From Lepidonotus clava (lineage: Eukaryota > Annelida > Polychaeta > Phyllodocida > Polynoidae): a DNA stretch of 64,000 bases. Where the stretch lies: the NCBI GenBank assembly GCA_936440205.1, contig OW387147.1, positions 3,844,001-3,908,000 on the forward strand. Reading direction: 5' to 3'. Below the pieces are notes generated by a model. The model was not told the origin of the DNA, ran no database searches, and saw nothing but the letters and a program-made list of their open reading frames with translations. Position numbers and translations under genes: made by a program. Positions 24,060-37,001 of this stretch are shown here, piece by piece; position 1 is the stretch's first letter, and the number at the start of each line of letters is the position of its first letter.

Positions 24060-25880
24060 TTCATATTGGTTATAAGATGTATGTCATCTTTGTGCCATCT
24101 TTATTTAAACTGATGGAGACACCATAAGAAAGAGACACCTGGTTACAGACTTGACACCATTCAATTTGCTAAGTTGTGTTCTATTAGATAAATATGATCT
24201 GAACCATCTGACAGTGTCTGGGAACAAGGCATAATTTAACATCTCGGAAAAAAGTAGGTTATGCGATACTATGTCAAATGCCTTCTTAGAATTGAAATAC
24301 GTGGCTAGAATATGTTTGTTTTGATTAAGATTATAATAAAGATCTTATCTGTGGTAAAATTGGTAACTTTTTCTTATAGTCGATCTATTTTTCCTGAAAC
24401 CATTTTGTTCATCTCATTGTGCATTAGGTGTATTATTAGTTTGCTGGTGATAGGTAAAATTGCTATTGGTCTCAAGTCCCCAGGGGATTTGGAATTAGAT
24501 CCTGTCGGAATTGGGACAACACTTTCCATTTAGATGGGAAGGGAAAAAAGGTTTAATGATGATTGGATTAAATTTAACAGAATGGTGGAGAACCAATCAA
24601 AAACAGATTTCCAGATATGTGTCGAGACTAGCAGGAAACCACTTGATTTATAGATTTTTATCTCAGTTATGTATTTAAGGATAGACAACACCTCTCAGCG
24701 GCCAATGTGCAGCACTCTCTATATTTTGGAATTAATTCAATACTCGTCATGGTATTATCATATACCATATATATCTTAGAAGCCAATGAAGAACCCTATC
24801 TAATGATATAAATCATATTAGAATGTGAATAACGGCACCTTTGTAGGTACACCAGGAATTGAAAAAACGCATTTTTAACTTGTTTTTTTTGAACAAGGAT
24901 ATCTCACTTACTACTGTACATAGAGACCTGAAATTTTCACAGCATATAGAGAATGTTTGTTAAGAGAGAACAATGTCTCAGAATATTGATTTAGGTCTTA
25001 GTTTTTATTTTATAAAATGTAGAAAATAATGTTGAAAAAAATCACAAAAAGTTGCCCGTTTTTTGACATAAAATTAAAACTATGACCTTAATCAAAATTC
25101 TGACACACGGTTCCCTCTTAATGAATGTTATCCACATCTTGTGAAAATTTCAGGTCTTTACATAGATTAGTAAGCGAGATATTCATGTTCAAAAAATAAA
25201 AGTGAAAAAATCTGTTTTTCATGTCTATTATTTCGAATCTTTGAGAGGAAATAATGTACCTTATATCAAAAGATAGAGAAAATATGATCTATCATTTAAT
25301 GTTCATTATATCAATGTACTCTTATTGATAAGGACGCAATGTGTATTACCGCAAAAGACACCCTGATAGGTGTTGTCTATCCTTAACTAAGTCCTATATC
25401 AAAATTGGTCTAAAATTGAAAGTAGTCAAGACTGCAGGGCTGGCTGTGTTAACAGGATTAATGTATTGTGGTTGGATTTTGTTTGCTGCGTTTTTGCCAA
25501 TGGTTGAGAAAAAATCATTTATGGTATTTGCGCATCTGCATTTTTCCAAGGAGTACCGTTGTTGCCCATCAAATCAATATGGTAATTAGAATGATTTGGA
25601 AAAATGTTTCGGATTACTTTCCAGAACTTCTTAGGATCTTTGGAATTTTTATCTAGTTCCTCCTTAACATAATCAGATCTAGAATTTTTGACTGCTTAGT
25701 TAACTAGGTTTCTAAGTTTTTTAGCAGCAGATTTGTCAGTGGGTTTATTTGTTTTAGTTGTGAGTTTCAGATCTCTGTCTTTGTCCTTGATAACCTGAGG
25801 TAGCTCTTTAGTTTAGTTTTTGGTCAAAATTAGCTTTCATAATGCAAGATTCTAGAAAAGAAAAAGGAGTGTGCTGAACG
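24060..25880 (-). mobile_element. Old LINE fragment, antisense
   Basis: A decayed non-LTR retrotransposon read on the minus strand. From high to low coordinates: about 25750-25600 gives KKLRNLVN, SRSDYVKEELDKNSKDPKKF and WKVIRNIFP, the region before the reverse transcriptase. About 24510-24440 gives IPTGSNSKSPGDLRPIAILP. About 24300-24110 gives NSKKAFDIVSHNLLF and VRWFRSYLSNRTQLSKLNG (RT motif A and the following region). There are several stops, and a palindromic element interrupts it at 24869-25222. It is of the CR1/L2/Jockey group, like the younger LINE at 55563, but not the same copy. Confidence 0.75.
24869..25222. repeat. Large palindrome (foldback element) inside the LINE fragment
   Basis: Two arms of about 170 bp pair around a centre near 25045. 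Matching words are TATCTCACTTACTA with TAGTAAGCGAGATA, GACCTGAAATTTTCAC with GTGAAAATTTCAGGTC, and GTTAAGAGAGAACAATG with its diverged partner. No coding capacity. It is probably a MITE that landed in the old LINE. Confidence 0.7.
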
Positions 25881-27231
25881 CTACCTGTAGTTTTATGGTT
25901 GATTAATAAATGGGGAACTGTTTATGATGTTTAACGTTTCTGCTTTTGTTACTCACTTTCGTATATGCTAGTCAAATGGTAGGTAAGTTCACGAGATGGG
26001 CGCTCATTTCCACAACACGAACAACGCTTGGCTGTATTCAGATTTATTCGGTGGATCACTTGTATGCGTACAGAGCCAGTGCGATGATGGTTAATATTCC
26101 TAGAGTCACAAGTCCAATTGATGAAGAGTAAGATTTCTCCTCAGAGTCCGCCTGTTCTTTCATCCGTTCTCAACACAGTAATTCCTCCAACAGTCACCAG
26201 ATGTCCTTTCTACATATAGCTATCCAAACCCCTTCGAATCCTCAAGACTCGTGTATGTCCAAACGTAAAAGTGCTCTCTGTCTTTCCCAGAGGTTTAACT
26301 CTATATATAGCAGTCTGTTATTGATTTTCCCCAAGCATCAACGCTCGCTGGGAGATGCACCCTGTCTGCCATTGTGCGACAGGTATATTTACACCTATCA
26401 GCAGCTCATGCTACCTTTATACTATATGATATAACAATTCCTGTAATTTGGAATACATTCTTTAATTCCCTTATTTACAACTGGTGACGTTCTCTTCATT
26501 ATATTGGTATACAACTAATTTCATGTGCAAAGTGGTTTACTCTCTACCTTTGTGCAGTGCCTCCACCCCCTTCATATTAGCATTGCCCCACCTTTTCTAA
26601 AAGCTGGATCCTATAGCTTTATATACCAGTCAGCAAACAAACTTATACAAATAAACACATGCACCAGGAAAATTGCTCCAACAAAACCTGAGTTGTACTT
26701 GAATGTGGAATCACGATTCATGAACTGTTTAGTTTGAGCATTAAAATGTCTGAATAACGTATCCACTGATCTATATTCAACTTTATGATTGTTCATAGTC
26801 TCATTTGTCTCTTTTTGTGTGTTATATCTATTAAGACACATGTTTTTACATCATTGTTTGCTTTGACCAACATAAACCAAAATAAATAACTATTGCAGCA
26901 ATTTTAGGTTCATACCTAAGAGGCATATGGCCACCTGTAGATCAAATGTAGACATGTATTCTTAATAAAAAATAAAAAAAAGATGGTGTTTGTATATTCC
27001 TTTACTTTTTTTAATTTCTGGCAGGGCTCTCACATTTTATAACTTCTTGATGCACATTACAAACATTTTCAGTAGAAAAGATTGTGAACATAGCAATAAA
27101 ATTTACGCTACAGCAACAGCCAATTTATTGATGCCTTCATATAAATTTAGACTTTTTTTTTTCCTAATCTTTTATCAATCAATTAACGTTTAACTCATTT
27201 AAATTGACTTCCACAAAGCACTAAAGTATTG
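25881..27231. other. Left flank of block B
   Basis: No gene. About 26540-26680 (TTTTCTAAAAGCTGGATCCT) recurs at 48120-48220, and 26730-26920 recurs at 51440-51630. Block B proper, shared with block A, begins at about 26970. Nothing recognisable lies in 25900-26500. Confidence 0.5.
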
Positions 27232-27242
27232 TAGTACCATTA

Positions 27243-27459
27243 ATCGATGATTAAGATTGTTGTAGTTTAATGTCCACTCAGAAATCTTTTAGCTATATCA
27301 GGACCACTCAGGTTTTTGACTGTAACCAGTTCAATGATTGAATCTATGGTAGTGAGAATGACGGCAAGGTAAGATGATCTAGCAGGTAGCACCAATGATA
27401 GAGCCCTGGCCAGCCATGTGCAATGCCAACACGCTAACCACTAGACCATTCCAGCCCCC
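27243..27459 (-). mobile_element. tRNA-derived SINE
   Basis: 217 bp flanked by an 11-bp direct repeat TAGTACCATTA (27232-27242 and 27460-27470). On the minus strand the head reads TGGTCTAGTGGTTAGCG, a good polymerase III A box from a tRNA. A clear B box is not seen. Block A lacks it. A truncated copy of the same insertion is kept in block C at 51633-51690. Confidence 0.75.
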
Positions 27460-27470
27460 TAGTACCATTA

Positions 27471-28218
27471 AGTTTTGAAATGATGGACAAAGAGGTTTCC
27501 CTGGGGTCACTCACAGCCTTTTGTAGGTCAGAACCACTGCATGAACAATATGCATGGAATAATTATGATTTATCATATCATCAATGGCCAAGATATGAAA
27601 CTTAAGAATCCAATCCAGGACCTTTGCTCAGCTACTGAGCTAGCTCTCAACCTGAATGTTGAAAAATGACTATTTATTGTTCATCCTGTCATCAGTCATT
27701 TGAGCAATCACTAGGCAGTTGCGGTGTTTTTATCACCATGTGTAGCTCTGGCTTCAGATTGGCAGCCCTCACAGGGCCATTGCTGTGGTTTCATTAACAT
27801 AAAGAAGGCTGGCTTTAAGTTAGGTTGTGACCGATCACCTACTTCTAAAAACACTATTCTAAATCCAAGTATAAATAAACATTGTACATTAGGTCCTAGC
27901 TCAGAGGAAAAAGCGAAACATATTTTTCAAATATTGAGAGGACAATCTAACAAACAGTTGATTATGTGTACAAATCTATCAAAATTCTTATGCAGAGCTT
28001 TTCAAATTAGGTAAGTAAGTAAGGGCACTAGAGGATGAATAGAAAGAATCAGCATCTGGTGTAGCTGTATGTGAATTTGTTCATTCATAAATACTGAAAA
28101 AATAACTGTCAATTTTGCATTGATTTTGGTAAAAAGCTATAATTCAATTCATGGTAGCATTATGCTGTCAGTATTGATCTGAATCATGATGGACAACGGG
28201 CCCATTATGGTATTATTA
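27471..28218. other. Block B left part, shared with A and C
   Basis: No gene. The sequence aligns throughout with 12000-12720 (A) and 51720-53430 (C, after removing the 966-bp element). The target site of that element is empty here, with CTGGTGTAG at about 28054. Confidence 0.5.
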
Positions 28219-28780
28219 TACGTCGGTGCATGCATCCCGCGTGACCATCTCAGTGTACTAAGGTTTTGGTAAGTACGCATGTACTCACTGGGCTGACTAT
28301 GACGTCCGCGTTGTGACCAAGGTGAAGGACGTGAAGCGAATGGTGATGGTCGTAGATTGTTTATCTGCTAACTTTGACACTTTCCAACGGATTTTCGTGA
28401 TTCTTTTTTTCAATTTTTCACACAATTTTTATTCCTGTATGTTTGATGCACAATAGATTCACGAAAATGCATGTTAATGCACCATTTTGCAAATTTTACT
28501 ACAGGAAAGCAGAACAACAAGCCCAGTGAGTATTCTTCATCCAACATGGAGCTCTGCAGCAGTAAAAGCAGCCCGTTTAGTATTCTGTGATCCCAGCATA
28601 CTTTGAATATCCATGGATTTTAGGTTATTTTCTGGATTTTCTGATGAAATTTGACGTATAATATAAGGAAAACTATACTCGGATGATGGTACTCAGCCTC
28701 CGGGCTCGTGCAGCACAAACTTTTACTACCAGCACGTATTCAGGGTCGTACCACATCATCATGTAGTTTTCCTATACTAC
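28219..28780. mobile_element. Insertion unique to block B
   Basis: About 560 bp with no counterpart in block C, where TATGGTACTACTTATT runs on. It is more CpG-rich at its left end. Near its right end are imperfect inverted words GGAAAACTATACTCGGATG and CATCATGTAGTTTTCC, about 105 bp apart. No family is assigned and the exact borders are uncertain. Confidence 0.45.
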
Positions 28781-29064
28781 TTATTCGAAGTATGCGTACC
28801 AAATATTTCCATTATATGTTTGTACTGAAGGCATGTTGTAATAATGCTTAAAAACGATCTGAACCCTTTTGGATGCAATGTATCAGGGCAGTGTGTGTTC
28901 CTGAAGCAAATAAATTGGGGGCCTTAAACCCTTGAATTCTACATGACAGCATGGCCATTTCTTAAAATCCACATGCGTCATGAGGCTTAGTGACATGAGT
29001 GAAAAAATAAACTACATGACAAGGTTTATTTCTTAAATTCAACATGTGACATAGCAGCATCTTA

Positions 29065-29215
29065 AGCTGGTATATCCACTAGGCGATTTTGGGAAGAATC
29101 AGTGCCGTCGGTGCCTAAGTCAGCACGGCCGCCGGCCGATGCTACTTGGACAGTGCATACCCATACACCGATCACACCAATCCTTATTAAACATGTTTAA
29201 TAATTTTATGGGGCT
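29065..29215. mobile_element. Harbinger-like MITE (AGCCCCATACCCACT family), diverged
   Basis: 151 bp flanked by TTA (29062-29064 and 29216-29218). The left end is AGCTGGTATATCCACTAGGCG, cut here to its family core CCACTAGGCGATTTT. The right end is TTTTATGGGGCT. Block C is empty at this place (near 53720), so it inserted after B and C split. Confidence 0.6.
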
Positions 29216-29218
29216 TTA

Positions 29219-30853
29219 GAGGCGAGATAAGTGACATGGGACGTTGGAGAGCCCCCATATTGGCATTAAGAGCCTCAACCATAAAAGATCCTGTAGCAAA
29301 AAACCCTGGATCGCAGGTTGTACTACACACACGAACACCAATTCGTGCCTAGCCTAACCATGGCCTGTTGACCCCCTTATCTCAATGTCTGCTACCTACA
29401 GTGTATGCGTGTTGAATGTTACATCCCCAAATCAGACAAGCACACAGGTTTGCAATGACAAGACAATTACTGTTTTATTCACTTGAATTCTGGTATTTCA
29501 TCAACCTTAATGTTGATCAGTCAATTCCAGGTCATGTGACAACATGTGTTTCTCATACAATTACATGCTTTGTGTCATACTTAATTTACTGAGCAAGTGT
29601 GAATTTAGATAATTACCTGTATCTGTGTCCCTTGCCCTATCGAGAATCAGTGAAAATTGTGTTATTACAGAATTTTAGTTGTGCTAAAATTGCTGTGTCA
29701 ATGTTAATTCATATCATTACAGGATTTGGATACAGATGATAACAAATCTACTATATCAACTAGTTAAATCATAAGTCACTAACGCTTTGCACAATTTTCA
29801 TAATGTTACAACACTTTGAATGAAATTTGAAGGCTTACAGTAATACAAGACACAAAGCTAAATGATTTAGGTCTCTTTAAATGGTAAATTAGTGTAATTT
29901 TGTTTCTTTTGCCATAAAGGATTTCAAAACAGTTCAAAAACTGACAAACTCTTGGCATTTTGTGCCTTTTGTGACTTTTTGCAATGTAAATGTGCTAGTT
30001 TCTCTCTTTCTAAATATATTATTTCTCAACATAAATTGTATTCATATGATGAATATACTGATGGAAAATGGCCAACACTGTAATTATGAAGTCCTTTAAC
30101 AGATTAAGCTTAACAGCTCAAGTACATTCACCAGATTGTATAGGTGCTCCTTATGCACATTTCACGCTCAATTTGAGACTTGTTACTAACATTTCTTATA
30201 CCTATTATTCTTCATCAGGAATATAATCAATTTTGTTAGTGAATATTTTCTCTTGCTTCACATTCTATCTTGCATTTTGGCTTCATTTAATTGAAAATAA
30301 TGTAACATCCTCGTACTTGATAGACAATTATATTGCAAGTAGCCATTGCACAATCAGGGATAGCCTGACATACAATATTCCAGGAAATAATGTTAGTCTT
30401 AAATCATACATAATCTTTCGTTGTATGTATCACCTACCAAGAAGGTTGATGGCATCTTGGTACATAATGACCATTTGCAGTAGTTTAGATCATCTTTGGA
30501 GAAACCAACCATTTCATTTCATGATTTCAAGCATTACACAGTATGTCGTGTCCAAGAGGGGAGAATAATTGAAACACCTACACAGGATATACAGTTCTAG
30601 AGCTCGCCATTCTAACTATTGATGGTCTCCACAAAACCTAAATGCAACTTACATAAAATTATCTTTCTAAGAGAGAGATCTAAAGATTGCCTCTACAATC
30701 ATTTAACTTCTAGAACGTACAAGAGATTCAATAAAATGATGTTGTTCTAAGTATGGTATAGTCCATTCTGATCTTACCTATCAATTCCCCTAGGCCCTCC
30801 TGATATGCAAAAGTCATTGGACCTTTTCTTAAAATGCTTTGAAGATATATTGC
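29219..30853. other. Region left of receptor B
   Basis: No gene. It matches 53730-55240 of block C very closely and block A (12880-13800) only in part, for example around GTCATTGGACC just before the receptor stop codon. Confidence 0.5.
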
Positions 30854-33693
30854 TTAATTGTCAGATCCCTGGACAGTTTTCAAGCCAAGAAGGAGGCGGA
30901 AGGCCCGATTGAATTCTTTATTTTTCCAGGCGTAGATGAAGGGATTCACCCAAGAGTTGATCCACCAAATCCATGATCCAATCTATAAAAAAGACAACCA
31001 AGTTAGTCACTACAGAGAAGGAAACTAACCATGGTTAATGGAAACATTGAAGGAAAGATATAAGCATGATCTATTGTGAAACAACTGTTAAAGTACCTAT
31101 ATATCTGACTGTTACATGATTACAACAGGTTTTAGCTTAAATGCACAGCTGCATGTTTTGTGATACTGTCAATATGTAATAATTGTTATTGATGTCACCC
31201 AGGAGGAAGGAGAGAACTTTTCTTGGCTGTTTGGGGACAGACAGATAGCGTTCATGTACAATGCCATGGACTTGTCTTGCCAATGCTTCCTGCCCTGCTA
31301 ACAAGGGATAATGTCGAAAATCAACTACCAAACAGCCCAAGATGGCCAAACCAGATAACAGTCAGCCATGGGCTATGGTCTGTGACTTACATATTGTATA
31401 TCTGTGAATTACAATATTAATCAAGTAATAAAAGGCCGTATTCCACATACCAATTGTGTGTTACCAATACGCTGCCGATTCAATATCGCAAGTATCAGGA
31501 GAACAAATTACCAACATGTTGATAATTTTTTCCTGCTGATTTTGTACTTGTTGCCAATATTGAACTTTTGGCGAGACCAATAAAGAACATTACTATGGGG
31601 ATGCTCAATATCAGTGGCTTGCACTTTCAGTAAGTAGAATACAACTTCAACCAAACTCACTCAGATTATGTTTGAGACGCATACTGTCTGTGTTATCATT
31701 ATTAGTAATGGTTATGTGATATATATCATTGATAGCAGTAGAGAACAACCAGCAACCTTGCATGGCTGCAAAATGCTGCAGCCTTACCAATAACTGGCTG
31801 TGTTCTACTGAAGTGATAGTTCAAAGCAGCTTAAGAAAAAAGACTTCTCCTCATTCTCCAATGTAGCTGAAAATTGCCAAATTCTCTAAAATATTGGATA
31901 TATGTGAGCAAAATATATCCAAATACATAGGTGTATAATATCTACAAGTATGATACCATGAAACTTAATACTATTGCTCCATATTATGCAAATTGATAAA
32001 TACTGCATTGAGATACATACTCTTTCCATGATAACTAGCCAGAATGGGATCGTATTCAGCCCCGACATCACAAAAAGCACAATGATCTGGGGCATATAGC
32101 AGGCAACAATTACTCCAAGTACCATCCCCATCATCTTTGTGATCTTATTCTCCTTTTTGCGATTGGCAAGGACTGTCGAATCAACTGCATTCTGAAATAG
32201 GCAAAGACATCATGGAAGTGTGTATCTAAAGAGTAGGGAGTTCTAAGAGATGCATTAGTATTCAATTTATTTAATCATACTTTTATGTCAGATTGTGCTA
32301 TAGTTTCTTGTGCTGAAATTTCATTTCAATAAAACATTAAAAATTGGTTTGCGAGCTAAACATTGGCTTAAGTTTCTCAAAAACAGAAATGGACTTGTGT
32401 ACACAGGTCGATCAGACTGTTGGTAACCATTCCTGGTTTTTACATCAGAGGCTCCTAAATTTTGTATAATTAGACACAAAATATGTCTTTTTATGTTGTA
32501 CAAGGGAAGGATAAATTCGCAAATTCTTAAAGAGAGGGTAAATAAAAAGCATGTTAAAGCGTACCAGCCTTCATGAATATTCAAGAAATCATTAAAGGGG
32601 CATGTGCTTCTGAATTAGGCTGAATTTTTATATTTATTCTTGACTAAGAATTTAAAATCATTAATATCCTTTTTGTATTTTCTTGGCAAACATACATTTG
32701 AGAAAAAAAAATTGTTCCAATCAAAAAATATTCTGTGGCTGAAAATTACAGTCATATTTGTCAATTTCAGAAAATAAGTCCTGCATAAAATGTCCTTGCT
32801 AGCACCAGGGCAGGGGGAACGATTGAAAGTTTGGCTTTTGGTAAGAATTTGGAAACATTTTGAATAACAGTGGCATGATTCAGATTGTCTGTACCTGAGA
32901 TGGACCTTTACTAAATCATAATCTACAAAATACAACATTAACTTACCTGTTCTTGATTAATTTTGAGTTTCTGCTTGAGAGCTACATATCCAATGTTAAT
33001 GTAAAGAAGAAAAATTATCAATGACTCAATGAGAAACCGATAATTGGTCCACCTTGACCAAAAGAGAGAATTTTTCACAATAGCTCCAGAACGACAGATA
33101 AATCTTGGATTTGCCTGAAGACCAAACACATAGAAAAACATAGCCACAATGAGAATTTCCACCAGCCATGAACCAATGATGACACCTTTTACTAGTCGTT
33201 GTCCCACAAGGTTGGTGTAACGTAAGGGAAAATTAATATACAAACAACGATCCACCGTTATATAGATTGTTGTTAATAAATTTAAGCTGTAACTTATGGC
33301 ATTAATGAATTGCTCAATAGCACAGAAGCAAAGCCAGAGATAAGGGCTATAGTGAAGATTATTGTGAATGACCAGGAAAAAAGGACTGATTCCTCCTGCT
33401 AAATCAGCAGCAGCCAAACAGCAAATCAACAAGTTAGTGTTACTTCTGAGAAACTCATACTTAGCAATGGCCACAATGGTAAGACCATTCGTCATTATGG
33501 CCAAACAACCCTCTAGGAGCCTCACAACCACATTCAGGATCTGAAATGCTTCGGGCAGTGTTGTAGAGACACTTTTAGTTGTAGAATTAATCAGATCATA
33601 ATCACTAGTAAAATTACTGATAATTCCCAAAGGTAATGGCATGTCATCTGAAACACCAATGGCTGCAGATGTTGTTTGTTCTGCAGTATACAT
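30854..33693 (-). CDS. Rhodopsin-family G-protein-coupled receptor, paralogue B
   Basis: 348 residues from exons 32947-33693, 32021-32191 and 30854-30982, with the same phase-0 joins as paralogue A. The coding frame is whole, from MYTAEQTT to the TAA after QGSDN. The first exon differs from A at only about 10% of residues, mainly in TM4 and the second loop (VEILIVAMFFYVFGLQ; KNSLFWSRW). It keeps N in TM1, LAAADL in TM2, DRC for DRY, CYMP in TM6 and NPFIY in TM7. Exon 3 is closer to paralogue C (LLLGLKTVQ), while exons 1 and 2 are closer to A. A diverged MITE lies in intron 2. Confidence 0.9.
31433..31646. mobile_element. MITE relict in intron 2 of receptor B
   Basis: The left end AGGCCGTATTCCACAT matches the element at 130. 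The right end GTAGAATACAACT is a diverged partner. The same insertion is present in block C (58611) and absent from A, so it predates the B/C duplication. Confidence 0.5.
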
Positions 33694-36327
33694 GCTTGGC
33701 AAAACAAATACAAATACAACAATATGAAGAGATGCTTTTCAGTTCCGGCTCCAGATGAGAAATGCAGAACCTATCCCAGTATAACTCATTTATATTGCTC
33801 TTTACCTCAGTAAAGAAGTCATGGAGAATCAATATTGATTAGAGTATAAATCGGAGAAGGTGCATTGGGTCGCGTGATGCTCAGCTGCACCTCCATGTAC
33901 CTGATCACTAAGGCATACAGCCTCGACAAAACTACAACTGAAAAAGTTGTTGTAGACAAGTACTAGAACTTTGATTTAATATTGATTGTTAAGAGAGGCC
34001 AGAAGCTTGCAAGTTTAGACAGGAAAACTTGTAACTTTGAATGCAACGTTTCAATGCAAGTACAACTTGCATTGAAATGCAAGTGCCACTGAACGCATCG
34101 TGGAATATAGCCTTTGGAATCTAAACGCAAGTAAACTTGGGTTTCTGTAATCAAAGGAATGCAAGTGGAAATGAACGCATCGTGGAATATAACCATATAC
34201 TTGCGTTCCATGAACGCAAGTACAAACGCAAGTATAAACGCAAGTAAAATGATGAACGCAAGCACATGAACGCACCTTGGAATACAGGCTTATCTTTCCT
34301 GTTTACACCCTAAACCTCACATTTTGTATTTCACCTCCCCTATTTTCGTATTTCCGGGATGTTTCATTTTCGAGGTACATTATTTGAGTATCTACATTAT
34401 TTGAGTATCTACATTATTCAAGTATCTACATTATTCAAGTATCTCAAGTCACTTCCTATGATAATTATTACAGTATCTTTCTTTTGAAATAGCAATTTCT
34501 TATGAAGAATGGCCATTTCACAATACAAGATTTAATGCTTGATTACCTCCTAGAATAGACAAGGGGTCTCAAGGTCTTGTACTACACCTAGGCATGTGAG
34601 CTGCCAATAATAGTACACCATATGAAATCTCACATTTTTTTCCCATTCACATTGTGCAGATAATATCACATCTCTAAAATTGGGCTGGCTACCACGTTAG
34701 TGATCAATTTATAGGTCAAATTATTCACAAGTGTGAAACCTAAAGAATCCAATATCTATCCCACTTGTGTTTTAGATATCATCCTCTGAATCATACTCGA
34801 CAATCACTATTACTTAGAATTGATAAATGTTGAATTTTCAAACAGCCACACGGTGGAGATCACCCCAAGGTGATCACCAAAAGTGATCACATGACCATGT
34901 CTGCACAAGCCCTTTTGAATGATACATGCAAGAATATTATTGGCAAAGAATTATAGAGATTATAAATCTAAAACTTATTTACATTATTTTCAATGTTATG
35001 AACATTTATACTTCAGTTATTGTGTAAGTTCTGGAACTGAACATTTGGATATACAGGGGTCACCCTGGTCTATTAGATTTAGTCGCAAATTAGACATCAA
35101 TTTCCTATTTTAGTTGCAATCTTATGTTAATTTCTACGAGTGTTATGGTCAAAAGGAAAAGCCATATCAAAAGTTTAGTCGCCAAATGAAGTCAACGGTA
35201 GCCATTGGAAACCTCGTGGCTTTATAGAGCGACCCCTGGATATATGAGCTAATTTCCCACCAAATATGGACTATGTTTGAGAATGGTGATTAAGGTCTTA
35301 GATTTAATTTTTTACCTAAAAAGACCAAAAAAAAGAGAGAAAATGTTATTGCAAGTAATTCAGAGAAGAGGTAATTTTTTTTATATAATCCTTGATTACA
35401 TTTTATTCAATGCTTGGATAATTGATTCTAGAACATACATACTATGATAATAATTGTATCTTTAAGTGAAAGAACATAACTAGAATATCACAATCACACC
35501 ACAGTGCAACGGTTGTGATATTTCTGGGTGCCATCTAAATGATGTAACAAGAACCAAAGAAATAAAATGGAAGTTACTGCAATGTTATAATATGACATTG
35601 CATTCTTTCTTCTGCTGATACTTAGAAATTTGAAATAACAAAGAAAACTATTTTAGTCTTATTTCCCTCAATAATATTGTGAACCTTTAGGTACAATTAG
35701 TTATAGCAATAAAAATCAAGTTCTCTGTGGACCTGTTGAAATTGATTTTCACCATCTTTTTCTTAGATTTGTTGTTGCTTCATAGCTTTGAATGATACTT
35801 TGTTTTGCCAGCTTCACTCTTGGCATAGTCTCCAACAGACTTATCGACTGGTAGGAGGAGTATTAGATGTCATCGATAGTAACATTATATGTCACAGCTG
35901 TGATGTAACAGGTGAGAAAAGTTGGTTAACTCTAAGATGGATTCAGCATGTTGTTCATCAGGATCCACAATATGAAACAGGAGTAAAATTATATCTAGAG
36001 TTAGTTCTTCCACTCTCAACTCTGATTGATTGTTTTTACTGATATTTGTTGGCTCCAATAAGGTTCTTAAGTTTCTATTTTTTTCATAATTTCAGGAGGT
36101 AAGAGCTAAATTTAGCTACCTATCAAAAATGTTAACAAAATAGGATGTTACCTTGGATATTGATAATATTATGATACCTAATACGCAAAATTTCAATGTT
36201 ATCATTAATTCAATTTCATTGATAAAAGCTATCAAATATGTTTTTAAATCATTTAAATATCAGGTAAATAATTTTATGTGAAACCTTATAGAATATCCAT
36301 TTTCTAAAAATAGAAACACAAAGAAAT
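33694..36327. other. Right part of block B
   Basis: No gene. 33694-33960 is the receptor 5' flank with the conserved donor-like ACTGAG|GTAAAG. 34044-34290 is rich in AACGCAAGT and holds three GGAATATAGCCT-like MITE ends in one direction, suggesting nested or rearranged MITE pieces. 35300-36330 follows block A closely. Confidence 0.5.
34378..34445. repeat. 17-bp tandem repeat, four units
   Basis: Four units of ACATTATTYRAGTATCT. A shorter version occurs at the same place in block C (about 61808-61855). Confidence 0.8.
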
Positions 36328-36680
36328 TCTCCCTACCACAGATGGCTGATTTACAGTATTTTAAGCAGCTGCAGGTTAATTTTGGCTGATTTGTCAACCT
36401 AAACCATTGAAATCTATAGAGAATTTACAAATAATTGCCATGTTTTTAAGTGTAATGAATGAATTTTCAAACCAAACCAAAAAATCATTGACACATGTAA
36501 ATAACAAATAAGAAAATAGTTGATCTTGATGTCCACCATTTTAAACCGCAAATAATGCCTTGATTAATTAGAATTTCTATATATGTAAGCCTTGTGATTT
36601 GTCAACATACCTAGCAAGCACCTGGATCTAGACTAACCTGCACATAAAATATCAGAAATTGGCTATTTGTGGTAGGGAGA
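36328..36680. mobile_element. AT-flanked palindromic MITE
   Basis: 353 bp with ends TCTCCCTACCACAGATGGCT and the reverse ...TTTGTGGTAGGGAGA. AT lies on both sides, and block A shows the empty site (AAGAAATTGTAATGGG, about 18610). A related, longer copy is at 46625. The superfamily is unknown; AT targets are reported for ISL2EU-type elements. Confidence 0.65.
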
Positions 36681-36957
36681 ATTGTAGGGGGTTTTATAGG
36701 GTAAATATGCAAATAAAAAAGAAAAGGGTAAAGAATATTTTTTTCAAAGTTGAGATATTCTTTCCCCTTGTCACTAAATCCTAATATTGCTGGATCCATC
36801 TATAGCTGGTTTCCCTGGTAACTGGTTCCCCAAGTTGCTGGTTCCCTCAGTTGCCACTTCCTTGGCCTATACCAGTCCAGTAGGAGGCAGTACAAATTGG
36901 GGATAAGAAAGCAGGACCCCACAGTGGTGTCCTCTGGCATGGCTTCATGATGCTATG

Positions 36958-37001
36958 ATAATATGTGACCCGTTTTGGCGAAATGAGTCGGATGTCGCAG
37001 A
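36958..37001 (+). repeat. Left terminal inverted repeat of the 4.65-kb transposon
   Basis: It pairs with 41560-41602. The key shared part is GTGACCCGTTTTGGCGAA then GAGTCGGATGTCGCA, with one mismatch (AAATGAG versus AATTGAG). Confidence 0.9.

Noticed and set aside
25341-25589. 82-codon plus-strand frame
   Set aside because: It overlaps an old antisense LINE fragment and shows no domain or codon evidence.
27398-27460. tRNA gene on the minus strand
   Set aside because: Only the A-box half is tRNA-like; no B box or full cloverleaf, and it is flanked by a SINE-type direct repeat.
34378-34445. CRISPR-like direct repeats
   Set aside because: The 17-bp units are directly adjacent with no spacers, in an animal genome.
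35788-36042. 84-codon open frame that also has counterparts at about 18070 and 63110
   Set aside because: The DNA is shared because the blocks are duplicated, but the frame is broken in block A and no domain is visible.
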